Source of the DNA: Longicatena sp.
GTDB lineage: Bacteria; Bacillota_I; Bacilli_A; Erysipelotrichales; Erysipelotrichaceae
Length of the DNA stretch: 42,279 nucleotides
Direction: 5' to 3'
NCBI GenBank assembly: GCA_020025055.1
Contig: JAHHST010000001.1
Span: 1 to 42,279, forward strand
Of this stretch, positions 1 to 8,023 are shown piece by piece. Position numbers and translations under genes: made by a program. The stretch's first letter is position 1, and each line of letters begins with the position of its first letter. The notes beneath the pieces are model-generated. The model saw only the letters and a list, made by a program, of their open reading frames with translations. It did not search any database and was not told the origin of the DNA.

Positions 1-66
1 ATACACATTGCATAAATTCATATAAGTTTCCATTATCTCATTACAAAACTTTATTATATTTTCTTT

Positions 67-165
67 TCATTTTGGATTCCTTTGACTTTCTGCCTCTAGT
101 TTTAATTCTTTATTCTTTTCGCTATTCCACTCATTCATCAATAAATAATTCTCACTTAAATACAT
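67..165 (-). pseudogene. Short zinc-ribbon-type (DUF4379-like) N-terminal fragment
   Basis: A 32-codon reading frame starts with ATG at 165, with an AGAAGG SD-like site just upstream. It reads MYLSENYLLMNEW followed by NSEKNKELKLEAES, then a TGA stop. The pattern 'L...N..L..EW...KN.eL' resembles the opening of the repeated probable zinc-ribbon domain (DUF4379), in which a W-W-K-C-x-x-G-H-E-W core should follow. No such core or cysteines are present, so at best this is a decayed start. The match is from memory of the family and is short; it could be chance or a small unrelated peptide. Confidence 0.35.
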
Positions 166-295
166 TTTTAACCTTCTCTTCTATTGAATGATAAAACGAA
201 TATTCTATTTATTATATAGTTTTCATCACATCTTCTCATTAAAATATAATATTGGTATCATCAAACAATAAAGAAATCTAATATGATTTTATTAA

Positions 296-874
296 TCATC
301 TATCTTTCCATAATACCAAATCTACTTTTTTCACATCTGTAATATTCATATTTGGATAGACTTTATCAAACAAGCGAACAATCATCTTCGCTTCCTCTCC
401 ATTCATATATTCTAAATATACATTCGTATATTCATGATATTTATCTATAATCATTTCTAATCTTGAAGAATACTTTTTAGGAGTATAAACCGTATAGCTA
501 ATATCAAAATGATTCTGTGCAACAATCGTATCCCATACAGGCATATTTGGATTGATTGTGGCTAAAAGCTTGCTTGAAAATGATAACTCACATCGTTTCG
601 TTTTATTATAAATATATGTCGCAATATCATCAATGCATAACTCTTTATCTTTTTTACATCTTTCCATATATGCATAATATATTTCATAATACTCTTTAGG
701 TCGTTGTCTCATACGATAAAAGCCATTATATTTTTTCTGAAACTCTTTATCATGTGAAACATCGGCATCCTGAACCATATCCATAATTGCCTTGTATTTT
801 AACATCCCCGTTTTTAATTCTTTCCCGTTTAAAATATCCATTACTTTTTCTTCTGTTAAACCATATATTTTCAT
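296..874 (-). CDS. Hypothetical protein, 192 aa, accessory region
   Basis: I do not recognise a family with confidence. The start ATG at 874 has an AGGAG SD nine bases upstream, so the gene looks expressed. The protein is soluble, mostly helical in character, rich in Lys, Tyr and Met, with no signal peptide or membrane segment. A central segment reading SFSSKLLATINPNMPVWDT is the most family-like part. It resembles helical proteins in which a 'conserved S-K-x-L/hxNP..PhxD' stretch follows a helix-hairpin-helix-like region, but this is only an impression. The gene lies about 55 bases downstream of the hsdM relic and on the same strand as fic, so it may be cargo or a survivor of the former restriction-modification locus. 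The function is unknown. Confidence 0.72.
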   Translation of the reverse strand: MKIYGLTEEKVMDILNGKELKTGMLKYKAIMDMVQDADVSHDKEFQKKYNGFYRMRQRPKEYYEIYYAYMERCKKDKELCIDDIATYIYNKTKRCELSFSSKLLATINPNMPVWDTIVAQNHFDISYTVYTPKKYSSRLEMIIDKYHEYTNVYLEYMNGEEAKMIVRLFDKVYPNMNITDVKKVDLVLWKDR

Positions 875-928
875 AATTTTTTACTCCTGTACTTAAATTA
901 TCTTTAGTTCATCTTATGCTCATTTTCT

Positions 929-1125
929 TTATTTGTAAAGATTACAGAAATAAAAAAAGAGACATATTTGGCATTCTTTTGCCTGTTTATTATCTGATTC
1001 ATCTAAATCATGAATAAACATTAAATATGTAATTTGTTCAATAACTTCTAATGGGTTTGTTAAACCTCCTGTAGAAACGTATTCCACAATGCATCAATTT
1101 TGTTCTTTAATTCTCCTGTTATCAT
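929..1125 (-). pseudogene. hsdM: Relic of type I restriction-modification methyltransferase HsdM (N-terminus only, frameshifted)
   Basis: From an ATG at 1125 the frame reads MITGELKNKIDALWNTF and then runs into a stop. One base further on, the shifted frame continues STGGLTNPLEVIEQITYLMF, IHDLDESDNKQAKE and ends at a TAA at 931-929. Together these match the highly conserved first ~55 residues of HsdM, the DNA adenine methyltransferase subunit of type I restriction systems. So the gene has a one-base deletion near codon 18 and lacks all catalytic motifs (no DPPF-type motif IV). Its ATG overlaps the fic stop (TAATG), indicating that fic and hsdM were once translationally coupled in one operon. 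No hsdS or hsdR is visible. The identity is a confident sequence reading. Confidence 0.85.
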
Positions 1126-2180
1126 TATTCTTCCTCCCAATTCCAAACATATGATGTATAACGGCCTCCGCCTTGTTTAATAATTTTATTTTCATCCAAC
1201 AATTGTGCTAATGTGCGCTGTATTGTTGTTTGACTAATATCCGGACACATCTTAATTAAATCAGCTTTGGTAATTTTTCCTATATGTTCTTTAATAATTA
1301 TTTTAATTCTATCTGGTTTTGATGTAGCTATTTTTGAAATGACCATGACACGTGATTCAAACTCACGATATGCCGCAACAATACTTCCTAAATAATACTT
1401 CACAAATGGCTCATATGTATTCTTATTATCATGCCACCCAATTGAGCAATTGTATAGCATTTCGTAATACGTTTCTTTACTTTTTTCAATATTTTTTTCA
1501 ACACTTATATATTTCCCAACAATATAGTCTGATTGATATAACATCAACAATGTTAATAATCGGCTCATTCTTCCATTCCCATCATTAAATGGGTGAATAC
1601 ATAGAAAGTCTAGTATAAACATTGGAATTAATAATAAAGGGTCAATTTCCTTGTTTATAGCCTCATTGAATGCATCACATAGATTTTGCATAGCATCTTT
1701 GGTTTCCCATGCAGAAACAGGTTGAAATCTCACATGCTGTACACCATCAGAATCTTCTTCAGCAATGATATTATCCGATGTTTTATATGTTCCTCCTAAA
1801 CTTGTTCCAGAATGTTTATATAAATCACGATGTAATTGTAAAATCATAGATGGTTTAATTGGAATGTATTCATAATTTTCATGAATAATATTCAACACAT
1901 CTCGATATCCTGCAATCTCTTCTTCATTACGTGTTTTAGGCATTGTTTTATCCATTACGATTTTTTTCAATCTTTGATCTGAAGTATAAATACCTTCAAT
2001 CTTATTTGATGCTTCTGTACTTTGAATTTTAGCAATTTCTAATAATTTATTTAACTTATCAGCATTTTCCTCAATAAATAAATTTTGTTCCCCTTTAAAT
2101 TCATGAATCTTAGTTAATAATGATATGATTTCTGGCGTAAATAATTTTTTATAACTTTCTAAATAACTAAAATTCCTCAT
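1125..2180 (-). CDS. Fic family AMP-transferase-type protein with C-terminal winged helix
   Basis: Fic proteins usually transfer AMP from ATP to hydroxyl side chains of target proteins. The signature HPFNDGNGRMSR is intact at about residues 196-207 (catalytic His196, phosphate-binding GNGR), so activity is expected. An N-terminal self-inhibitory motif of the S/TxxxE-G/N type is present as S58-N-K-I-E62-G63, making this a class II Fic whose own helix blocks the ATP site. The C-terminal ~70 residues look like a winged-helix DNA-binding domain (KADLIKMCPDISQTTIQRTL). The start is ATG 2180: AGGAG lies eight bases upstream, whereas a GTG nine bases earlier lies inside the SD. The gene was followed by hsdM, of which only a relic remains. 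Fic genes are common passengers of type I restriction loci. Target unknown. Confidence 0.93.
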   Translation of the reverse strand: MRNFSYLESYKKLFTPEIISLLTKIHEFKGEQNLFIEENADKLNKLLEIAKIQSTEASNKIEGIYTSDQRLKKIVMDKTMPKTRNEEEIAGYRDVLNIIHENYEYIPIKPSMILQLHRDLYKHSGTSLGGTYKTSDNIIAEEDSDGVQHVRFQPVSAWETKDAMQNLCDAFNEAINKEIDPLLLIPMFILDFLCIHPFNDGNGRMSRLLTLLMLYQSDYIVGKYISVEKNIEKSKETYYEMLYNCSIGWHDNKNTYEPFVKYYLGSIVAAYREFESRVMVISKIATSKPDRIKIIIKEHIGKITKADLIKMCPDISQTTIQRTLAQLLDENKIIKQGGGRYTSYVWNWEEE

Positions 2181-2199
2181 TTTTATCACTCCTATAATA

Positions 2200-2228
2200 A
2201 TTATATTTTAATTTAGTCATAGCATCAA
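2200..2228 (-). promoter_or_regulatory. Predicted sigma-A promoter of fic
   Basis: On the minus strand a TTGATG -35 (2228-2223), a 17-base spacer and a perfect TATAAT -10 (2205-2200) stand just before the fic SD. The expected transcription start at about 2193 leaves a very short leader. Confidence 0.6.
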
Positions 2229-2266
2229 TTAATTTAGTCATTTTCTGTAAAATGACTAAATTAATT
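2208..2266. repeat. Operator-like array over the fic promoter
   Basis: A perfect inverted repeat with 18-base arms (2227-2244 and 2249-2266, loop CTGT) abuts the fic -35 element. Its core TTAATTTAGTCAT recurs as a direct copy at 2208-2220, inside the promoter spacer, exactly 21 bases (two helical turns) from the same-orientation copy at 2229-2241. The placement suits repression, plausibly by the Fic protein's own winged helix; that last step is inference. Confidence 0.6.
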
Positions 2267-2410
2267 ATGTATGTGATTATATTGATTCATCCTAAAATAC
2301 GTCAGAAAAATATAAAATAATTAAAAATAAATCTATATAAACAAATAAAACTACCAGTATATGAAGTAAACCGTAAAGATTGGACAAAACTGGAGACGTT
2401 TTCTTTAATC

Positions 2411-2455
2411 AAAAAACCCTCTGAGATGCGAAATACCGCATAAACAAAGGGTTTT
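2411..2455 (-). terminator. Rho-independent terminator of lysS
   Basis: On the minus strand AAAACCCTTTG pairs with CAGAGGGTTTT around an inner ATGCG/CGCAT stem and is followed by a T run. It lies about 30 bases past the lysS stop. The roughly 140 bases beyond it toward fic show no gene I can support. Confidence 0.85.
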
Positions 2456-2482
2456 AATGAGTTTTATCAGTTTGTGAAATTC

Positions 2483-3976
<1,494 letters not shown>

Positions 3977-3988
3977 TTATTTATTCAT

Positions 3989-4230
3989 AAAAAAAAGACT
4001 CCATCCTCATAGGGACGAGAGTCTCATCGTGGTACCACCCTAATTCATCAGTCGGTTTCCCTAACTGACCTTAGTGACTATAAAAGTCTATCTTTAACGC
4101 AGATTACACGTTCTTTCGAAATGCTCCAAGTCTTTATTTCAAAATATGTTCCACTATCCTGTTCTCATCACCAAGGACTCTCTTTGAGTTTTCCAAATTT
4201 CTACTCTCTCTTCAACGCAAATATTTACGT
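3989..4230 (-). promoter_or_regulatory. T-box leader controlling lysS
   Basis: The minus strand carries the nearly invariant T-box AGGGTGGTACCACG (4041-4028). It is followed at once by a terminator hairpin, GACTCTCGTCCC...GAGGATGGAGTC plus eight T (4023-3989). The T-box can pair with upstream bases to form the antiterminator when uncharged tRNA binds. The 5' part has the AGAGAGUAG start typical of stem I. The 3' side of the specifier loop appears to be at about 4140-4128 (GAAATAAAGAC), which contains AAA/AAG lysine codons, consistent with lysS. The exact specifier triplet was not established by folding. Confidence 0.93.
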
Positions 4231-4235
4231 GTATG

Positions 4236-4264
4236 ATTATATAAAGATTACCTATATTTGTCAA
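4236..4264 (-). promoter_or_regulatory. Consensus sigma-A promoter of the lysS T-box transcript
   Basis: Perfect TTGACA (4264-4259), a 17-base spacer and perfect TATAAT (4241-4236) on the minus strand. Such a strong promoter is typical where control is exerted by the downstream T-box. Confidence 0.9.
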
Positions 4265-4317
4265 ATCATTCCCATGAAAAAGCAAAAGAAAAGTGCTATT
4301 TCAAGCACGATTCATTT

Positions 4318-4680
4318 TTATTGATGGTCTCCACAATCATGTGCATGTTCATGTTCATGACAAATAGATCCTGTTGATTTTAAATCTCCACGAAGCCAAG
4401 CATCTACTGCTGCACGAGCATCTCCTCTTGCACCTAATACGACTTCTACATTTCTTTCATTGAAGATATCAACAGCACCTCCACCCATACCTCCAGCAAT
4501 TACAACTTCAGCTCCATTGTCTGCTAAAAAGTTTGGCAAGAATCCTGGACGATGTCCTGGATTTGGTACACTTTCTTCTTTTACAATTGTTCCATTTTCT
4601 ACATCAAAGAAAATAAAGTTTTCGCAATGTCCAAAATGCATTGCAACATCTGTTCCCATAGCTGGTATAGCAATTCTCAT
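4318..4680 (-). CDS. NifX/NifB-family (dinitrogenase iron-molybdenum cofactor biosynthesis domain) protein with His-rich tail
   Basis: A small RNase-H-like-fold protein of the COG1433 group, which in nitrogen fixers binds Fe-S/FeMo-co precursors. The domain runs from MRIAIPAMGTDVAMHFGH to VVLGARGDARAAVDAWLRGD, and the glycine-rich IAGGMGGGAVDIF is typical. The last 15 residues (CHEHEHAHDCGDHQ) form a His/Cys-rich, likely metal-binding tail. The start is best placed at ATG 4680, nine bases from AGGAG; an ATG two codons earlier is only three bases from it. It is the last gene of the DUF134-led operon, about 20 bases after the MBL gene. No nitrogenase gene is in view, so the cofactor handled is unknown. 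Confidence 0.9.
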   Translation of the reverse strand: MRIAIPAMGTDVAMHFGHCENFIFFDVENGTIVKEESVPNPGHRPGFLPNFLADNGAEVVIAGGMGGGAVDIFNERNVEVVLGARGDARAAVDAWLRGDLKSTGSICHEHEHAHDCGDHQ

Positions 4681-4707
4681 AATCATATTCTCCTTTTTCT
4701 TATATAT

Positions 4708-5499
4708 TTATAATTCTACAATACTTCCTGTAGAAATATAATCTAACTGATCTTTCATTCTTTCTTTTAAGAATTGATACTGTTCTACTCCTGTACAATG
4801 TCCAGTATAGTATTTTGTTGGATACTTCATAAGTTCTTCACAAGCATCCTCTAATACTTTACAATCTTCTTGTTTTTGAAAATCTAACTTTTTAAAATGG
4901 AACCCTCCAACTAACACCTCTGGAGTTAACCAATTCATAATATTTAAAATACCTTTATGTGAACATCCACTAAAGACTACTGTTATATCTTCTTTTACAA
5001 TCAAATATTGTTCATGAAAAAAGTTATCTGGTAACAATGTAGCATCTACCTTTCTATTTAATCCATAACACTCTACTGGGTATTTACATTCTTTTTTATT
5101 ACATGTAACTAATGTTAATTCTTCATCAATATTATATTCATCATCTATATATACAAAACGTTTTTCATTCTTTAAATCTTGATCTAATCCAATATATTTT
5201 TCACTTCCATTATAATGTGGAATAAATACTTCTTTATTCATATAAATCTTTGCATGATCATTTAATTGTAAAAATGTTTTTAATCCTCCACCATGATCAT
5301 AATGCCCATGAGATAAAATACAAATATCAACATCTTCTAAATGAACTCCCATTGCTTTGGCATTTTTTATAAAAAGATCTGATTGTCCTGTATCAAATAA
5401 TATTTTATGATGCCTTGTTTCTATATATAAACTTAATCCATGTTCAAATCCTAAATTTTGATTCATCGTTGTATTTTCTACTAATGTATATACTTTCAT
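4708..5499 (-). CDS. Metallo-beta-lactamase-fold hydrolase (COG1237-like)
   Basis: A 263-residue cytoplasmic MBL-fold enzyme. The dinuclear metal motif HGHYDH is at residues 64-69, inside ILSHGHYDHGGGL, with further candidate ligands at SGCSHKGILN and YYTGHCTG. The N-terminal LVENTTMN.. and IETRHHKILFDTGQ match proteins related to the methanogen 'RFAP synthase-like' group COG1237, often annotated without a proven reaction. It overlaps the upstream ATPase gene by four bases (ATGA), so translation is probably coupled. Members of this family frequently accompany NifX-like and ferredoxin-inserted ATPase genes. The substrate is unknown. Confidence 0.92.
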   Translation of the reverse strand: MKVYTLVENTTMNQNLGFEHGLSLYIETRHHKILFDTGQSDLFIKNAKAMGVHLEDVDICILSHGHYDHGGGLKTFLQLNDHAKIYMNKEVFIPHYNGSEKYIGLDQDLKNEKRFVYIDDEYNIDEELTLVTCNKKECKYPVECYGLNRKVDATLLPDNFFHEQYLIVKEDITVVFSGCSHKGILNIMNWLTPEVLVGGFHFKKLDFQKQEDCKVLEDACEELMKYPTKYYTGHCTGVEQYQFLKERMKDQLDYISTGSIVEL

Positions 5500-6359
5500 A
5501 ATAAAATCTCCATTACTTTTTGATAAACTTTATATAATGCATCTTTGGCAGGACAATCGATTTGGGCAATGCTTTTTCCATTATTCATTGCTTTTGAAGC
5601 CGTCTTGTCATATGGTATTTTTCCTACAAGTGGTATATCTTCTTCTTTACAGAACTCTTCAATCGCTTGTGCATTTTGAATACTACTATTCCATTTATTA
5701 ACACATACTACAAGTTTTACTTGAAGTGTATTCGCAGTCTTTACTAAACGTTTTAAATCACTTAATCCAGAAATCGATGGTTCTGCAACCACAAGTACTA
5801 AATCCACTCCCGTAATAGAAGCAATCACAGGACATCCAATTCCTGGTGAACCATCAATAATCGCAAGTTCTGTATCTTCTTTTGCATGTGCAATCATTTC
5901 TTTTTTTACTTCAGTAACTAGTTTTCCAGAATTTCCTCTGCCCATTTTTAACTTTGCCGTAGAAAATACTTTTTGTCCTAGATAAAGTTGTTGAAGCCCT
6001 GCTACATCTTGTTTTAAAGTGATTGCTTTTTGTGGACATATATATTCACATACTCCACAACCCTCACATGCATACTCATCAATTTTATATACATGATTTT
6101 CCCGGGTAATAGCATCAAAGCGACAATGATTTGCACAAGCTCCACAAGCAATACATTGTTCTGAATTAATATATGCTTTTTCAGATCCTAAAAAATCTTT
6201 TTTTATTGGTTCTTCATCCATGGAAGATACAATATGAAGATTCGGTGCATCGACATCACAATCTGCCATTGCTTTTGCATTCGCAAAATGAATAAAAGCT
6301 GCGGCAGTTGTTGTTTTTCCTGTTCCACCTTTACCACTTAAAATCAATAACTTTTTCAT
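5496..6359 (-). CDS. MinD/Mrp-type P-loop ATPase with inserted ferredoxin domain (copy 2)
   Basis: A COG1149-type ATPase, related to Mrp/NBP35 and CooC proteins that insert metals or Fe-S clusters. The deviant Walker A motif SGKGGTGKTT is at residues 8-17. An inserted 2x[4Fe-4S] ferredoxin has Cys69-72-75-79 and Cys98-101-104-108, and IIDGSPGIGCPVIASI (Walker B-like, with a Cys) follows. The 287 residues match the family. The start overlaps the preceding gene's stop by four bases, and its own end overlaps the MBL gene by four. With the neighbouring paralogue it probably works as a hetero-pair. The partner protein or cofactor is not known, so no specific pathway is assigned. Confidence 0.94.
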   Translation of the reverse strand: MKKLLILSGKGGTGKTTTAAAFIHFANAKAMADCDVDAPNLHIVSSMDEEPIKKDFLGSEKAYINSEQCIACGACANHCRFDAITRENHVYKIDEYACEGCGVCEYICPQKAITLKQDVAGLQQLYLGQKVFSTAKLKMGRGNSGKLVTEVKKEMIAHAKEDTELAIIDGSPGIGCPVIASITGVDLVLVVAEPSISGLSDLKRLVKTANTLQVKLVVCVNKWNSSIQNAQAIEEFCKEEDIPLVGKIPYDKTASKAMNNGKSIAQIDCPAKDALYKVYQKVMEILL

Positions 6360-7192
6360 TTTACTGCACCTTCAATCTTTTCTAATAAATCGAAAAATAA
6401 TGCATGTACATGATCATTACACTCACATACAATCTTCCCTTGTGCAGCTAAACTAGCCATTGTTTTATCATATGGAATACGCGCTAAAATAGGAATTTTA
6501 TGTTCTTTACAAAAATCTTCTAGTGGTTGATATAGAATTTCTTGTTTGTTGATGACAACTCCCATTTTTTTATCTAATAGCGATGCCAATTCATATACCA
6601 TACAAAAATTATGGAATCCAAATGCTGTTGGCTCTGCGACCAAAACACAGTAATCTGCATCTGTAATGGTTTCCATGACACTACATGCACTTCCTGGAGG
6701 ACAATCATAAACAACCAATCCATCGTGTTTACTTCCTAATTTTTGTACTTCTTTAATCACCGGAATTCCACTCGATTCTCCGGTATTTAAAATACCTGTA
6801 ATTACATGTACGTCTTGATGCCAGCCATCTTCAATAACTCCAACTGGATGTTTGGTTTCGTGTATAGCGTCGTTTGGACATACAAGCATGCATCCACCGC
6901 ATGAATGACAAACTTCTTTAAAAATTAAAGGTCGATTAACTAAATAAATCAATGCATTGAAATGACAAAAATCAACGCATTTGCGACATCCATCGCATTT
7001 TTTTACATCGAATTCTGGCATCATTCTATTTACGGTTATAGTTGTTATATTTTCTGGTTTAAAAAATAAATGTCCATTTGGTTCTTCTACATCACAATCA
7101 ATATAAGTTGCATGGTTTGCTACTGCGGCTAAATTTACAGAAACAAAAGTTTTTCCCGCTCCGCCTTTTCCGCTTAATACTGCAAGTTTCAT
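6356..7192 (-). CDS. MinD/Mrp-type P-loop ATPase with inserted ferredoxin domain (copy 1)
   Basis: A paralogue of the next gene in the operon. Walker A SGKGGAGKT is at residues 7-15. Ferredoxin cysteines are C66-69-72-76 and C95-98-101-105. VVYDCPPGSACSV carries an extra Cys that is also seen at the equivalent place in the partner (GIGC). The two proteins differ in the insert and C-terminus, so this is an old duplication rather than a recent one. It overlaps both neighbours by four bases. The family is thought to couple ATP hydrolysis to Fe-S or metal-centre maturation; that is family knowledge, and the target here is unknown. Confidence 0.94.
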   Translation of the reverse strand: MKLAVLSGKGGAGKTFVSVNLAAVANHATYIDCDVEEPNGHLFFKPENITTITVNRMMPEFDVKKCDGCRKCVDFCHFNALIYLVNRPLIFKEVCHSCGGCMLVCPNDAIHETKHPVGVIEDGWHQDVHVITGILNTGESSGIPVIKEVQKLGSKHDGLVVYDCPPGSACSVMETITDADYCVLVAEPTAFGFHNFCMVYELASLLDKKMGVVINKQEILYQPLEDFCKEHKIPILARIPYDKTMASLAAQGKIVCECNDHVHALFFDLLEKIEGAVK

Positions 7193-7545
7193 TGTAAACC
7201 ATGGAAGCCTGCATGAAAATGTGTCAACTCTTCCAATTTATTTTCTAAATAAGCTTCGATTTCAACATCTGCCATTTGATGCGTAGACTTATAAATTTTA
7301 ATACCTGCAGCTTTAAATACTTCTGCCGCATTTTCTCCACAACGCACTGTAATTAATACTTCACAGCCGTGATCCACAACGCATTGTGCTGCTTTAATTC
7401 CTGCTCCACCTTGTGCTTCTGCACCAGGATTTTCTACATATTCTGTTTGCTCTGTATCGGTATCGTGAACCATAAAAAATGGAGCACGTCCAAATGAAAC
7501 ACATACGTTTTTTTTATCTTCATCCAACGGAATCATTATTTTCAT
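7189..7545 (-). CDS. NifX/NifB-family Fe-S/FeMo-co-binding-domain protein
   Basis: A 118-residue COG1433 protein. It starts MKIMIPLDEDKKNVCVSFGR, has the glycine-rich GAEAQGGAGIKAAQ and the conserved VLITVRCGENAAEVF, and ends in a His-containing HFHAGFHG tail. It is the first structural gene after the DUF134 regulator (12-base gap) and overlaps the next ATPase gene by four bases. It is clearly distinct from the second NifX-like protein at the other end of the operon. Both probably bind an Fe-S or metal cluster passed by the ATPases, but with no nitrogenase here the name 'nitrogen fixation' would be misleading. Confidence 0.92.
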   Translation of the reverse strand: MKIMIPLDEDKKNVCVSFGRAPFFMVHDTDTEQTEYVENPGAEAQGGAGIKAAQCVVDHGCEVLITVRCGENAAEVFKAAGIKIYKSTHQMADVEIEAYLENKLEELTHFHAGFHGLQ

Positions 7546-7557
7546 ATATTTTTCCTC

Positions 7558-7905
7558 CTACTTTATTCTTGGACATGGATGACACCCTCGTTTATGGCAA
7601 CAAGTTTCTTTCTCATCGCATAATCGATAGTCTCCACCTTCAATTTTTAATTTTTTTCCTTCTACTAACATAAGCGCAATTTTTTTTCGTGCAGAAGTAT
7701 ACATCTGCTGAACGGTTGTTCTTGCTACATTCATATATAAACTACATTCTTCTTGTGAATATCCTTCTTGATCGATTAAGCGAATAGTTTCATATTCATC
7801 TACTGTCAATATGATACAATCTTCATTTGCAACACATTCTTTAGGTGCAAATTCATTATATGATGGCATTTGACAAACTCTTCTACACTTTCTTGGTCGT
7901 GGCAT
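7558..7905 (-). CDS. DUF134 (UPF0251) helix-turn-helix regulator with Cys-rich tail
   Basis: A predicted DNA-binding protein with the family's opening MPRPRKCRRVCQMP. A sigma-70 region-4-like helix-turn-helix follows (residues about 48-85, GYSQEECSLYMNVARTTVQQMY). The last 20 residues contain five cysteines and two histidines (CDEKETCCHKRGCHPC), which could sense a metal or redox state. The start at 7905 has a GGAGGTGA SD. It is the first gene of the operon, and its promoter contains two near-identical palindromes that the protein may bind. Autoregulation is inference; family membership is clear. Confidence 0.93.
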   Translation of the reverse strand: MPRPRKCRRVCQMPSYNEFAPKECVANEDCIILTVDEYETIRLIDQEGYSQEECSLYMNVARTTVQQMYTSARKKIALMLVEGKKLKIEGGDYRLCDEKETCCHKRGCHPCPRIK

Positions 7906-7925
7906 ATATTCACCTCCATAGTTTT

Positions 7926-7976
7926 TGACATATGTTATTTACAATTTCATTATACTCTGTTAATGACATATGTCAA
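7926..7976 (-). promoter_or_regulatory. Promoter and twin operators of the DUF134/NifX/ATPase operon
   Basis: The -35 TTGACA (7976-7971) and -10 TATAAT (7954-7949) are both perfect, with a 16-base spacer. The perfect palindrome TGACATATGTCA (7964-7975) covers the -35. A one-mismatch copy (7926-7937) lies just after the expected start site, 38 bases centre to centre. The arrangement is that of a repressor gripping both sides of a promoter. Confidence 0.85.
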
Positions 7977-7979
7977 TAA

Positions 7980-8021
7980 TAAAAAAGTATCCTACCTCTT
8001 CTTCAGCAGAATACTTTTTTT
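7980..8021. terminator. Terminator after dusB (A/T-flanked, possibly bidirectional)
   Basis: AAAAAGTAT (7982-7990) pairs with ATACTTTTT (8011-8019). A T run follows on the minus strand just past the dusB stop, separating it from the NifX/ATPase operon promoter. Confidence 0.75.
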
Positions 8022-8023
8022 AC

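Noticed and set aside
2345..2443. Open plus-strand stretch reading LPVYEVNRKDWTKLETF and ending in TAA after the lysS terminator
   Set aside because: It looks faintly protein-like but has no start or SD, overlaps the lysS terminator, and I could not match it to a family. It may be a relic but is unsupported.
4318..7545. Nitrogen-fixation genes
   Set aside because: NifX/NifB-domain names come from a broad family. No nifHDK, nifB radical-SAM or nifEN is present, so nitrogen fixation is not supported.
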